A stretch of DNA of 64,000 nt from Hymenobacter psychrotolerans DSM 18569 (GTDB taxonomy: Bacteria > Bacteroidota > Bacteroidia > Cytophagales > Hymenobacteraceae). The stretch spans positions 35,051-99,050 of the forward strand of contig NZ_FRAS01000018.1 of NCBI RefSeq assembly GCF_900142395.1, written 5' to 3'. Made by a program: the position numbers and the translations under genes. Of the stretch, positions 34,129-46,591 are shown one piece after another; within the stretch, counting starts at the first letter, position 1, and every line of letters begins with the position of its first letter. Under the pieces are notes generated by a model that did no database searches, had not been told where the DNA came from, and saw only the letters and a program-made list of their open reading frames with translations.

Positions 34129-36045
34129 ATGTACGGCCGCCTCTTCGGTTTCTGGGTGTTGTGGTGCTGGCTGCTGATGGGCAGCTCCGGCAGCGCGTGG
34201 GCGCAAACCACGCCCCTCAACCTGAATCTGCCGCCGGTCCAGGCACCGCTGCCCTCGGACACAGCCCGCGCCCTGCGGCCCGACAGCACGCAACGCGCCA
34301 CCCGCCCCGATTCGGTCCGGCCAGCCCGGCCAGTCCGCGCGGCACTGCCCGTACGGCGGCCCCGCGTGCTGGTGTTCGATACTGAAGCCGCCGACCGCTC
34401 CGTGCTGCGCCGCTACCGTACCCGGGTCGTGGTGCCTGATTCGCTGACGGCCCTGCGGGAAGTGCGCGAGCTGGTGCTGGCCCTGCAAAGCCAGAGCTAC
34501 CTCACCGCTTCCGCCGACGATATCCGCTGGCGGCGCGACACGGTGCGGGTGCGGCTCTACATCGGGGAACAGTTTCGGTGGGCGCGGCTGCGCAACGGCA
34601 ACCTCGGCGACGGACTGCTGACCCGGGCCGGCTACCGCGAAAAGCTGTACCGGGAGCAGGCGTTTCAGCCGCAGGAGTGGAGCCGGCTGCAGCAGCGGGT
34701 TCTTACGGAGGCCGAAAACCAGGGCTTCCCCTTCGCTACCGTTCGCCTCGACTCGGTGCAGCTGCGCGGCTCCGATATTGAGGGCCGGGTGCTGCTGGAA
34801 CGGGGCCCGGCCATCGTCTTCGACTCGCTGCAGATTGTGGGCAATACCAAGACCAAGAAACGGTTCCTGACCAAGTATCTGCAGATTTTCCCCAACCAGC
34901 CCTTCAGCCAGCAGCGCATCGACGAAGCTGCCCGCCGCCTGCGCCAGCTGCCGTATCTGCAGCTCAAGGCTGAGCCCGAAGTCCGCTTCGCCAAAGGCCG
35001 GGCCCGGGTATACCTGCTGCTCGAAGACCGTACCGCCAACCAGTTCGATGCCATTGTGGGCGTGCTGCCCAACCCTACGCCCATCCTCGGCCAGAAGCGC
35101 GTGCAGCTTACCGGCGACGTAACTATTGCGCTGCGCAACATCAAGGGCGGGGGCAAAGGGCTGGGGCTGCAGTGGCGTAAGGTAGATGCCAACTCCCAGC
35201 AGCTGGACGCGCAGTATAGCCACCCCACGCTTTTTGGGACGCCGCTGGAGCTGGGCGGCACCTTCAACCTCTACCGCCAGACCGACCCCGTCAACGCCTT
35301 CCAGACGCTGCGGCCGCGCCTGCAGGTCACGTATCCGACGGCGCGGGCCGGGCGCATCGGCTTCTTCACGGAGTGGCGCAGCTCCCGCCTGCTGTTCGTC
35401 GATAGCCTCGCCACGGCCCTGCCGCCCAACATCGACACCCGCTTCACCTCCTACGGCCTCGACTATACCTGGACCACGCTCGACGACCCGTACTTCCCAA
35501 GGACCGGCGTGCTGGCCGGCGGGCAGGCGGCGGTGGGCAGCAAAATCATCAGCAAAAACGCTCAACTCAAAGAAGAGCTCTATTCCAGCCTGCCGCTGCG
35601 CACTACTCAGGTCAGCGTGAGCACGCGGCTGGAACGCTACAACCGTATCGGGCGGGGCGGGGTGCTGCTGGTCCGGGTGCGGGGCGAAGCGCTGTTCAAC
35701 CGCCGCCTGTTTCTAAATGACATGTTTCGGGTAGGCGGGCTGGCCACGCTGCGCGGCTTCAACGAGCTGAATTTCTACGCCAGCCAGTACGCCATCGGCA
35801 CGCTGGAATACCGGCAGTTCACCGGGCCCGATGCCTACGTCTTCGCCTTCGCCGACCAGGGCTACCTCCGCCTCGATATCGAAACGGCTTCGGATGAAAA
35901 TACGCCTACCGGCCTGGGAGTGGGCCTGAGCTTCCGCACTGGGGCCGGGCAGTTCCAGTTCGTGTACGCCCTTGGCCGCGACCAGCAGCAAAAGCTGGCG
36001 TTGGGCGCCGGCAAAATCCACTTTGGCATTACCAGCCGCTTCTAG
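34129..36045 (+). CDS. Omp85/BamA-TamA-like outer membrane protein
   Basis: A 638-residue protein with a signal peptide (MYGRLFGFWVLWCWLLMGSSGSAWAQ) and a Pro/Arg/Thr-rich linker. POTRA-like repeats occupy about 140-330 (YIGEQFRWARLRNGNL, VDSVQLRGSDIEGRV-like, TKTKKRFLTKYLQIFPNQPFSQQRI). The rest is a 16-strand barrel of the bacterial surface antigen family (TYPTARAGRIGFFTEW, YFPRTGVLAGGQAA, MFRVGGLATLRGFNELNFYAS) ending in Phe (FGITSRF). RGF and GLATLRGF match the conserved lid motif of Omp85 proteins. It assembles or translocates outer-membrane components; the precise cargo is unknown. The GTG/ATG choice is 34129; the longer frame from 34060 has no signal. Confidence 0.86.
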   Translation: MYGRLFGFWVLWCWLLMGSSGSAWAQTTPLNLNLPPVQAPLPSDTARALRPDSTQRATRPDSVRPARPVRAALPVRRPRVLVFDTEAADRSVLRRYRTRVVVPDSLTALREVRELVLALQSQSYLTASADDIRWRRDTVRVRLYIGEQFRWARLRNGNLGDGLLTRAGYREKLYREQAFQPQEWSRLQQRVLTEAENQGFPFATVRLDSVQLRGSDIEGRVLLERGPAIVFDSLQIVGNTKTKKRFLTKYLQIFPNQPFSQQRIDEAARRLRQLPYLQLKAEPEVRFAKGRARVYLLLEDRTANQFDAIVGVLPNPTPILGQKRVQLTGDVTIALRNIKGGGKGLGLQWRKVDANSQQLDAQYSHPTLFGTPLELGGTFNLYRQTDPVNAFQTLRPRLQVTYPTARAGRIGFFTEWRSSRLLFVDSLATALPPNIDTRFTSYGLDYTWTTLDDPYFPRTGVLAGGQAAVGSKIISKNAQLKEELYSSLPLRTTQVSVSTRLERYNRIGRGGVLLVRVRGEALFNRRLFLNDMFRVGGLATLRGFNELNFYASQYAIGTLEYRQFTGPDAYVFAFADQGYLRLDIETASDENTPTGLGVGLSFRTGAGQFQFVYALGRDQQQKLALGAGKIHFGITSRF

Positions 36046-36145
36046 GCGCGAAAGAACGATGAATTTTTCCGGCTGATAGTCAGCGTGCAAGCAACAAACG
36101 CAGGCCTATTGTAACCTTTGATAGTGTTTCCCCGAAAAACACTCT

Positions 36146-36153
36146 TACATTTG
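36146..36153 (+). promoter_or_regulatory. Promoter -7 element upstream of initiator tRNA
   Basis: TACATTTG fits the Bacteroidota -7 consensus and lies 13 bp before the tRNA 5' end. A TTG at 36118-36120 is 25 bp upstream, longer than usual, so the -33 is uncertain. Confidence 0.55.
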
Positions 36154-36166
36154 CATTACCAAACAG

Positions 36167-36239
<73 letters not shown>

Positions 36240-36245
36240 CCTCAG

Positions 36246-36284
36246 ACGACCCGGTTGCCCTTCGGCAGCCGGGTCGTTCTTTTT
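36246..36284 (+). terminator. tRNA terminator
   Basis: ACGACCCGG (36246-36254) pairs with CCGGGTCGT (36269-36277), extended by TTGCC/GGCAG with a small bulge, then TCTTTTTC. It ends the initiator tRNA transcript. Confidence 0.88.
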
Positions 36285-36312
36285 CAGGTGGGTCTGCCCG
36301 GCGTTATCCGGA

Positions 36313-36369
36313 GCTCCTAACAGAACGGGCCGGCCTACACGATGTAGGCCGGCCCGTTCTGTTAGGAGC
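36313..36369. terminator. Perfect 27-bp hairpin
   Basis: Arms 36313-36339 (starting GCTCCTAACAG) and 36343-36369 are exactly complementary with loop CGA. It lies just after the convergent hypothetical gene's stop (36378). It probably terminates transcription from the minus side; an additional role is possible because of its unusual length. Confidence 0.7.
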
Positions 36370-36377
36370 AAATAGGC

Positions 36378-36686
36378 TTAGTTTAGCCACACCGTCAGGA
36401 TGACTTCGAAGCGGTGCGGAGCAAAGGCGTTATAAAAAGGGGCTTCGCCCTGAAAGCCGAGTACATGGATCAGGCCCATGCCTTCGGTGCGGGAATCCAC
36501 CACGCGCACAGGGTACAAACCGCCCTCTTCGGGCCAGTCACCTACGTGGTTATAAGGGCGTTGGCTGGCGTCGACGCAACGGGCGTAGTCCACAAAGGGA
36601 GCGTGGCGGGTGGCTTCGGCCAGGGTCAGGTTGTCTACTTCGTATGCCATAAGTTCTCTTACAAAAAGCGGAGAAGTTTGATTCAT
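36378..36686 (-). CDS. Small hypothetical protein
   Basis: A 102-residue protein from ATG 36686; an internal ATG at 36650 (MAYEVDNLTLAEA) would give 90. It contains AHPLFVDYARCVDASQ-like and GLYPVRVVDSRTEGMGLIHVLGFQGEAPFYNAFAPHRFEVILTVWLN segments (cited in pieces), a mix of beta strands. No signal peptide or known motif. Monocistronic and terminated by the 27-bp hairpin. Confidence 0.5.
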   Translation of the reverse strand: MNQTSPLFVRELMAYEVDNLTLAEATRHAPFVDYARCVDASQRPYNHVGDWPEEGGLYPVRVVDSRTEGMGLIHVLGFQGEAPFYNAFAPHRFEVILTVWLN

Positions 36687-36775
36687 TAAGGAGCTTGAAA
36701 CCAGCTCAACGGTTGCATTCGGCCGGGAAGACGGTCCGTGCCAAGTTGTTTCACCAAACGTGGAGCCGCCGGGCC

Positions 36776-39301
36776 CTATAGTCGGAACTGCAAGCTGAAT
36801 TTCACCCCAAAGTTACGAGCCCCCGGCGAGTTACGATAGGTGAGGCGGTGAAGGAAGTCAACGCGGGCTACCCGGAAAATATTTTCCACTCCGTAGCCGA
36901 CCTCCGCATAGGGCAGGCGGCCCAGCGGCTGGAAGCGGGGCAGCGGTTGGCCGCTCTCGGGGTCTAGTTGAGGGATGATGGCATCGTTGGCGCTGGCTAC
37001 GGCCCCGTAGAGCACGTTGCCGGTGGCTACCAGGCGCCAGTTGAGCTGCTTCAGGGCCGGAATGGAGTTGAGCAGGAAGCCTTCGAAGTGATGGTCGAGG
37101 CGCAACGCTACGTACCGGTCGCTCACAAATTCGAAGTAGCGCATCAGGTTGTAGGCCCCGGCGTTGAAAAACGGCGACTGGTTGCCCAGGTGGGCTTTCA
37201 GAACCAGATACGGGACCGTGCTGGGAATGTAGCCGGCATCAAGCGTGTAGTTGGAGCGGCCCAGCTGGCCCAGGCGCACGCTCTGCGCCACAAGCAGATT
37301 GAGCTTGTGGTAGCGGAAGTCGCCGCCCAGAAACCGGTTGAGGCCCAGCGTGTAGCGAAGGGTCGTGACGGGCAGGCGCTTCACGCCCACCGACTGCCGG
37401 CGGTTCTGATTTTCGTTCTGCACCAGCACTTCGTCGGGCGCGTACCGCGACTCCAGCACGATTTCCGACAGGCCGAACCGGCTTTCGGTTGGGGCGCCCA
37501 CGCGTGGCTCTTCGGTGTAGTACGCAAAGCGGTAGAGCGGGCGGAACTGCTGGTGCCGGAACGTCACCTTCTGCGTGAACCCCCGGAACAAATCCGACTG
37601 CAACGACACCGACGACAGGTCGCGCAACAGCGGGCGGCCCCGGTCGATGTTGCCGAGCCGGGCCGAGGCCTCAAACAGCGGGTTTTCGAGGGCATAGTCG
37701 TTGTCGAGTAGGGCTACCTGGTCCAAGTCGTGGCGGTATTCCAGGCCCAGGGTGGTCCAGGTGCGGCGCTCCAGCACGTGGGTAGCGCGGGCGCCGTACT
37801 TGAAGCGGCCGTCGCGGGTGCCGTAGGCCAGGTAGGCCCGCAGCGTCCAGTCGCGGCTGATTTCGGGTGTGGTGCGGAAGCCAATGCGGGGCCGCAGCCC
37901 TTCGATGTTGTTGTAGCCGATGGTAGCCAGCACGGGCCCCACATCAAACTTGCCCACCCGGTAGTAGCCGTTCACCACGATATCCGCCACTTCCAGCAAA
38001 GAGCGCACGGCCGGTAGCTTCCGCACCGAGTCCAGCACCATGAGCGTACGCTGCTCCTGCACCGACAGCGAATCGGGACGGTGCTGGTCGAAGAAGTTGG
38101 CCGGCAGCTTGGGGGCATTGGTCACGGTTTCCAGCGGCCGGTCGTAGAAAGCCAGCGGGTGCTGCTTCTGCACTTCAAAAGCCGAGTTGACGGTAACGAA
38201 GCGCGCTACTACGCCGGTGCTCTGCTTGGTAGGCCGGATGCCGACCACCACGCGGGTGCGTAGCGGCAGCCAGGGCCCGGCGGCCGTTGGAGTCAGCTCC
38301 TGCCACACCCGAATCTGGTCGATGAAGTTGATATTGACTTCGGGGCTGATGTGCACGTCGATGCGGCGCAGGGCGTAGGTGTCGGCCGTAATCCAGATGG
38401 TGCCGGTAAAGGCCAGATCCTGCGGCCGGCGCGGCGCTACGGCCAGCTGGTAGCAGTAGTCGCCGCCGATGAAAAGCGAGTCCTGCAGCTCGTATTCGTA
38501 GGAGAACTTCCAGCCGTCGGCAATCGGCGACACGAAGTCCTTGCCCATGATCTGCTGCCAGTTGCGGTAGAAGTCCCAGTCCTGAAACGACGAGCCCGTC
38601 ACCTGCGACACCACCGAGCCTTCGCGCGGGGCCATGCCGCGCATCTGGGTGTGCCGAATTTCCTCGCGCCGCCGCACCGGCTGGCGCAGGAAGTAGTAGC
38701 GGGAAAGCATTTCGGAAGCGAAAATGGGCACCACCGGCTTGCCGTCGGCGCCGCGTTCCAGGCCCATGCTGTCGGCTACGGCGGTCATCTGGCGCAGCAC
38801 TTTGCGGCGGCTCACCTCCTCAGGCAGGTTGTTGAGGCTGATTTCGGTACGGTTGTACGAGTCGAATTCGAAGGCCTCCAGCCGCAGCTTGTTGTTGCGG
38901 TCTTTGTGCTGCTGCACGCGGCGCATAATCACGTAAGCCGGATTCTCGCGGGGCCGCACCACCACCTCGCCCAGCGAAACCGCGCCGGCTCCCAGCGCAA
39001 AGTCCAGGGTCTGGCGGGCATCCTGGCGTTTCAGCGGCTTGCGTACCGGCGCAAAACCCATGGCCGAGGCCACCAGCGTATCGGCAGGGGCAGTGCTGAG
39101 TTGGTAGCGGCCGTTTTCGTCGGCGGTGGCGCCGGTAGTAGTGCCGGGCACGAATACTGAGGCAAATGGAACGGGCTTGCCAGTAGCGGCCTCCGTAATG
39201 CGGCCCGTCACGAGTAGCTGCTGCGCCCAGCCAGCCGGCGCAGCCAGCAAAACCAGCGCGAAGAGGGTAAAATAGAAGGTGCGCGGGTATAGTAGACGCA
39301 A
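36776..39301 (-). CDS. DUF5686 outer-membrane protein with carboxypeptidase-regulatory-like domain
   Basis: An 841-residue protein with a signal peptide (MRLLYPRTFYFTLFALVLLA AP..AQQ). Residues about 28-105 form a CarboxypepD_reg-like beta-sandwich (VTGRITEAATGKPVPFASVFVPGTTTGATADENGRYQLS), followed by the DUF5686 region, a beta-barrel-rich stretch common in Bacteroidota. These are thought to be outer-membrane proteins of unknown role. Start is TTG at 39301, the only start that gives a signal peptide. The C-terminus ends in LQFRL. Nothing next to it suggests a partner. Confidence 0.85.
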   Translation of the reverse strand: MRLLYPRTFYFTLFALVLLAAPAGWAQQLLVTGRITEAATGKPVPFASVFVPGTTTGATADENGRYQLSTAPADTLVASAMGFAPVRKPLKRQDARQTLDFALGAGAVSLGEVVVRPRENPAYVIMRRVQQHKDRNNKLRLEAFEFDSYNRTEISLNNLPEEVSRRKVLRQMTAVADSMGLERGADGKPVVPIFASEMLSRYYFLRQPVRRREEIRHTQMRGMAPREGSVVSQVTGSSFQDWDFYRNWQQIMGKDFVSPIADGWKFSYEYELQDSLFIGGDYCYQLAVAPRRPQDLAFTGTIWITADTYALRRIDVHISPEVNINFIDQIRVWQELTPTAAGPWLPLRTRVVVGIRPTKQSTGVVARFVTVNSAFEVQKQHPLAFYDRPLETVTNAPKLPANFFDQHRPDSLSVQEQRTLMVLDSVRKLPAVRSLLEVADIVVNGYYRVGKFDVGPVLATIGYNNIEGLRPRIGFRTTPEISRDWTLRAYLAYGTRDGRFKYGARATHVLERRTWTTLGLEYRHDLDQVALLDNDYALENPLFEASARLGNIDRGRPLLRDLSSVSLQSDLFRGFTQKVTFRHQQFRPLYRFAYYTEEPRVGAPTESRFGLSEIVLESRYAPDEVLVQNENQNRRQSVGVKRLPVTTLRYTLGLNRFLGGDFRYHKLNLLVAQSVRLGQLGRSNYTLDAGYIPSTVPYLVLKAHLGNQSPFFNAGAYNLMRYFEFVSDRYVALRLDHHFEGFLLNSIPALKQLNWRLVATGNVLYGAVASANDAIIPQLDPESGQPLPRFQPLGRLPYAEVGYGVENIFRVARVDFLHRLTYRNSPGARNFGVKFSLQFRL

Positions 39302-39504
39302 GGGAAATAGGCCAATAGAATAAGTACGCAGCGGGCAGACTTGGCGTAAGATACAGAATTGGGGTGCGCGGTTGTAAGAAATTCTGAGTCGCTGGCGAAA
39401 TTTTTACGGGCTGCCTTATACAGTGGCTTGGGATGGTGGCAGTGAGTTTTCTGCGGCGCAGCTATGCCTCAGAAGTTCCTTAGAGCAAGTCTGCCAGATA
39501 CAGA

Positions 39505-39538
39505 AAAACCCGTTCCAGCTGGCGCCGGAACGGGTTTT
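39505..39538 (-). terminator. Terminator downstream of alkene reductase
   Basis: AAAACCCGTTCC (39505-39516) and GGAACGGGTTTT (39527-39538) form a perfect 12-bp stem; the A run at 39504-39508 becomes a U tract on the minus strand, 26 bp after the gene's stop. Confidence 0.85.
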
Positions 39539-39564
39539 CAGGAAAGCAGAGCGGGTTTCGCCGC

Positions 39565-40698
39565 CTAGTTGTTCTGATAATCGACGGGCTCTTTCATGTC
39601 CACGCCCTGCTCCTGCAAAGAAGGGTAGTCGATGTAGCCTTTGTCGCCGGGCACGTAGAACGTGGCGGGGTCGGGGGTGTTGAGGGCCGCGCCGATGCGG
39701 AACCGCTCCACCAGGTCGGGGTTGGCGATGAACGGCACACCGAAGGCAATAACGTCGGCTTCGTTGTTGGCCAGCGCCTGCTCGGCGGTTTCCTGCGTAT
39801 AGCCGCCGTTCAGAATAAAGGTGCCGTTGAAGATTTTGCGCAGATGCGCCGCTACGGCCGGTGCCTGCGGCTGAGCCATGGGGTGGCCGGGCAGGGCCTC
39901 AATGACGTGCAGATAAGCCAGCTTGAACTTGTTGAGTTGCTCGGTTACGTAGCTGAAGGTTTTCACCAGATCAGAATCCTGGATGCTGGCGCTGCCCTGG
40001 GGCGACAGGCGGATACCGACCCGGTCGGCGCCCAGCTCATCTACCACAGCCTGCACCACTTCCAGCACGAAGCGGCTGCGGTTTTCCAGGCTGCCGCCGT
40101 ACTCGTCGGTGCGCTGGTTGGAGCCGTCCTGAATGAACTGGTCGAGCAGGTAGCCGTTGGCGCCGTGGATTTCGGCGCCATCGAAGCCGGCCAGCTTGGC
40201 GTTGCGGGCCGCCTGGCGGAACTGGTCTACAACGCCCGGAATTTCGCTCAATTCCAGCGCGCGGGGCGTCGGCACGTCCTCAAAACCCTGGCCGGTGAAG
40301 GCCTTGGCGCCTTCGGGCTTGATGGCCGAGGGGCCTACCGGCAGCTCGCCCTTGTGGAAGAACGGGTGCGACACACGGCCTACGTGCCACAGCTGCACGA
40401 AAATGCGGCCACCAGCGGCGTGCACGGCATCCGTCACTTTCTTCCAGCCGGCTACCTGCTCTTCGGTATAGATGCCGGGTGTGTTGATGTAGCCCACACC
40501 CTGCGGCGACACCTGCGAGCCTTCCGTGATGATAAGGCCCGCCGACGCGCGCTGCACGTAGTATTTCACCACCGAATCGGTGGGGGCGGTGGCTTCGTTG
40601 GTGGCGCGGCTCCGCGTCATGGGAGCCATGGCGAAGCGGTTGGGCAAAGTAATGGCGCCCACTTGCACGGGCGTAAACAGGTTGGTGGTCTGGCTCAT
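39565..40698 (-). CDS. Alkene reductase, old yellow enzyme family (NemA/XenB-like)
   Basis: A 377-residue FMN-dependent OYE of the classical (NemA-like) subgroup: VGAITLPNRFAMAPMTRSRA near the N-terminus, IITEGSQVSPQGVGYINTPGIYTEEQV, RIFVQLWHVGRVSHP, AEIHGANGYLLDQFIQDGSNQRTDEYGGSLENRSRF (active-site HxxN variant as H..N) and GVPFIANPDLVERF. It reduces activated alkenes, maleimides and nitro compounds using NAD(P)H. Start ATG 40698 (MSQTTNLFTPVQV). It differs from the YqjM-type OYE at 12333. Two palindromes lie in its promoter region. Confidence 0.91.
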   Translation of the reverse strand: MSQTTNLFTPVQVGAITLPNRFAMAPMTRSRATNEATAPTDSVVKYYVQRASAGLIITEGSQVSPQGVGYINTPGIYTEEQVAGWKKVTDAVHAAGGRIFVQLWHVGRVSHPFFHKGELPVGPSAIKPEGAKAFTGQGFEDVPTPRALELSEIPGVVDQFRQAARNAKLAGFDGAEIHGANGYLLDQFIQDGSNQRTDEYGGSLENRSRFVLEVVQAVVDELGADRVGIRLSPQGSASIQDSDLVKTFSYVTEQLNKFKLAYLHVIEALPGHPMAQPQAPAVAAHLRKIFNGTFILNGGYTQETAEQALANNEADVIAFGVPFIANPDLVERFRIGAALNTPDPATFYVPGDKGYIDYPSLQEQGVDMKEPVDYQNN

Positions 40699-40716
40699 GA
40701 TAAAGACAACATGTAG

Positions 40717-40765
40717 GAAACAGCTATGTGCTGTTTCGGCATGTAGCAACCGGTGTTGCTACATG
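40717..40765. promoter_or_regulatory. Two palindromes upstream of alkene reductase
   Basis: GAAACAGC-N5-GCTGTTTC (40717-40737) and CATGTAGCAAC-CGGT-GTTGCTACATG (40740-40765) lie 19 bp upstream of the reductase ATG. On the minus strand a TTG in the second palindrome is 20 bp from TAGCTGTT in the first, so both could overlap the promoter and act as operator sites for an unidentified regulator (NemR/HxlR-type is a guess). Confidence 0.5.
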
Positions 40766-40947
40766 AATGTTTTGCCAGTGTCCGGATGATGTTCCCTCAG
40801 AGCCAATCCAGCTTCTGTCGTGGGCCGGCAGGGAGAAGGAAACAGCGGATTGTAGCATCGCCACCATGCACCGGCGATTATATAGGAGGGGGCGGATCGT
40901 GTAGCCGCGCTGGCAGGTAGATGGCGCCGCCGCTTTGGTTGTCTGAG

Positions 40948-40978
40948 TTGCTTTCCCGTGCCCTGGCTAGTATCTTCG
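40948..40978 (+). promoter_or_regulatory. metH promoter
   Basis: TTG (40948-40950), a 20-bp spacer and TATCTTCG (40971-40978). The riboswitch begins 9 bp after the -7 box, so the aptamer is at the very 5' end of the mRNA. Confidence 0.65.
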
Positions 40979-40986
40979 CAGAGTTA

Positions 40987-41096
40987 CTTATCCAGAAAGA
41001 CCGAGGGATTGGGCCCGACGACGTCTTAGCAACCTGAAATAAAACAAGGTGCTAATTCCCTTTTCAAACCGTTTTGGCGGTCTGGAAGAAGATAAG
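40987..41096 (+). promoter_or_regulatory. SAM-I (S-box) riboswitch upstream of metH
   Basis: The 110-nt stretch has SAM-I landmarks: closing stem CTTATC (40987-40992) pairs with GATAAG (41091-41096); AGAAAGACCGAGGGATTGGG, GCCCGACGACGTCTTAGCAACC, then AAGGTGCTAATTCC at the usual order of P2-P3-P4 elements. SAM binding should lower expression of metH-metF when S-adenosylmethionine is plentiful. It sits between a clear promoter and metH, 73 bp before the ATG. Confidence 0.85.
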
Positions 41097-41117
41097 AACA
41101 GGACGCGCTTCCCGCAC

Positions 41118-41166
41118 GGCTCTTTCTGGATAGGCATTGTTGAGTTGCCTATTTACCTGAAGAGCC
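41118..41166 (+). promoter_or_regulatory. Nested hairpin before metH start (likely expression platform)
   Basis: Outer arms GGCTCTT (41118-41124) and AAGAGCC (41160-41166) and inner arms ATAGGCA (41130-41136) and TGCCTAT (41146-41152) are each perfectly complementary. The outer arm ends 3 bases before the metH ATG (41170). There is no T tract, so the hairpin would more likely control ribosome access than transcription termination. Confidence 0.5.
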
Positions 41167-41169
41167 GAT

Positions 41170-44880
<3,711 letters not shown>

Positions 44881-44963
44881 GCCACTTACTCCCTAACCCT
44901 CCTCTGAGGGGCGGAACTTGCTTACTACTCCTACGACTCACTGGCTACCCGCTGGTGCTCTAT

Positions 44964-45920
44964 ATGAAAGTAACTGAACACCTGACCCGCGCCGACGGCA
45001 AGACGCTGTTTTCCTTCGAGGTGCTGCCCCCGAAAAAGGGCGAGAACATCCAGAACCTGTTCTCGAACATTGAGCCCCTCATGGAGTTCAAGCCGCCGTT
45101 TATCGACGTGACCTACCACCGCGAAGAGTACGTGTACCGCCAGCACCCGAATGGCCTGCTGGAGAAGAAAACGGTGCGCAAGCGCCCTGGCACCGTAGGG
45201 ATTTGCGCGGCCATCAAGAACCGCTTCGATGTGGATACGGTGCCGCACCTCATCTGCGGAGGCTTCTCGAAAGAAGAAACCGAAAACGCCCTCATCGACT
45301 TGCATTTTCTGGGCATCGACAACGTGCTGGCTCTGCGCGGCGACCCAATTAAATCGGAAGGCAGCTTCATTCCCGACCCCGACGGGCACGCCTACGCCTG
45401 CGACCTGATTGGGCAGGTGGCTGACCTGAACAAGGGAGCATATCTGGATGAAAAGCAGGATGATACCTGGGCTACTGACTTCTGCATCGGGACGGCCGGC
45501 TATCCTGAGAAACACTTTGAGTCGCCGAACTATGGGGCCGACCTGCGCTACCTCAAGCACAAGGTAGACCGTGGCGCCGACTACATCGTGACTCAGATGT
45601 TCTTCGATAACGAGCAGTTCTTCAACTTCGAGAAGCGCTGCCGTGAGGCGGGCATTACGGTGCCCATCATCCCCGGCCTCAAGCCCCTGACCACCAAAAG
45701 CCAGCTCACCATGCTGCCCCGGGCCTTCTACCTCAACATTCCGGAGGAGCTGGCCGATGCCGTGCATCTGGCCCCGGACAACGCGGCAGCCCGCGAAATC
45801 GGGATTGAGTGGTGCATCAACCAGAGCCGGGAACTGATGGCCCACGGTGTGCCGGTGCTGCACTACTACAGCATGGGCAAGTCGGAGAGCATCCGGCGGG
45901 TGGCGGCGGCGTTGTTTTAG
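44964..45920 (+). CDS. metF: Methylenetetrahydrofolate reductase
   Basis: A 318-residue flavoprotein that makes 5-methyl-THF, the methyl donor of MetH. Family marks are FSFEVLPPKKGENIQNLF, FIDVTYHREEY, VGICAAIKNRFDVDTVPHLICGGFSKEETENAL, DNVLALRGDPIK, GAYLDEKQDDTWATDFCIGTAGYPEKH, and DRGADYIVTQMFFDN (cited in pieces). Start ATG 44964 (MKVTEHLTRA); GTG 44955 would add three residues. It lies 83 bp after metH, so both are under the SAM riboswitch unless an internal promoter exists. Confidence 0.96.
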   Translation: MKVTEHLTRADGKTLFSFEVLPPKKGENIQNLFSNIEPLMEFKPPFIDVTYHREEYVYRQHPNGLLEKKTVRKRPGTVGICAAIKNRFDVDTVPHLICGGFSKEETENALIDLHFLGIDNVLALRGDPIKSEGSFIPDPDGHAYACDLIGQVADLNKGAYLDEKQDDTWATDFCIGTAGYPEKHFESPNYGADLRYLKHKVDRGADYIVTQMFFDNEQFFNFEKRCREAGITVPIIPGLKPLTTKSQLTMLPRAFYLNIPEELADAVHLAPDNAAAREIGIEWCINQSRELMAHGVPVLHYYSMGKSESIRRVAAALF

Positions 45921-45992
45921 TCGAGATGGGAGAGCCGGTGGCCGTCGCCCCGTCATCTGCGTATTCCGGCTTGTTGTTTCACTTCTCACGGT

Positions 45993-46466
45993 TTGCCCTT
46001 GGATACGCTGGATGATCTGTTTGCGCGTTTGCGTGAGGCTGCTACTCCTGCCGAGATAGAAGCTCTGCAAAACGGTATCTGGCAGCTCTGGCTGACTACC
46101 GGCAACCAGCTGCTGGACAAGCACCTGGAGGCCGGCATGCGGGCCATGGCCGCCGGCGACTACAACCGGGCCATTGCCGATTTTACGGTGCTGACAGAGG
46201 AGCTTCCAGCCTACGCGGAGGGCTGGAACAAGCGTGCTACGGCCTACTATCTGCGGGGAGAATACCGGGCTTCTTTGCTCGATATTCAGGAAACGCTGCG
46301 GCGGGAGCCCCGGCACTTTGGGGCCCTGAGCGGCCGGGCCAATATGCTCCAAATACTCGGCGACGAAGCCGGGGCACTGCGGGTGCTGCTGCGCCTGGAG
46401 CAGCTGTGCCGGCACTGGCCCGGCCTGCAGGCGCAGCTGCACGATCTGCGCGGCCGGCTGGGGTAG
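45993..46466 (+). CDS. TPR-repeat protein
   Basis: About 157 residues from a TTG at 45993 (MPLDTLDDLFARLREAATP); 45999 TTG is possible too. Two or three tetratricopeptide repeats are clear: LEAGMRAMAAGDYNRAIADFTVLTEELPAYAEGWNKRATAYYLRGEYRASLLDIQETLRREPRHFGALSGRA (cited in part), then a repeat around LQILGDEAGALRVLLRLEQ. It is soluble, with no signal peptide. TPR domains mediate protein-protein contacts; partner unknown. Confidence 0.75.
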   Translation: MPLDTLDDLFARLREAATPAEIEALQNGIWQLWLTTGNQLLDKHLEAGMRAMAAGDYNRAIADFTVLTEELPAYAEGWNKRATAYYLRGEYRASLLDIQETLRREPRHFGALSGRANMLQILGDEAGALRVLLRLEQLCRHWPGLQAQLHDLRGRLG

Positions 46467-46591
46467 TTGGCCTGAAGTTGTATATATCTGGGAATGCTGG
46501 TAAATTTCCGGTCTGTAAGCATGCCTCTTCCGGTACTTTGGCGTGGTATGAAGTAAGCCAACACGCTGCCACAGCAGCCAGGCCCTACGAA

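Noticed and set aside
33913..35565. Antisense frame of 550 residues opposite the Omp85-like gene
   Set aside because: Shadow frame; the Omp85 reading has a signal peptide and family motifs.
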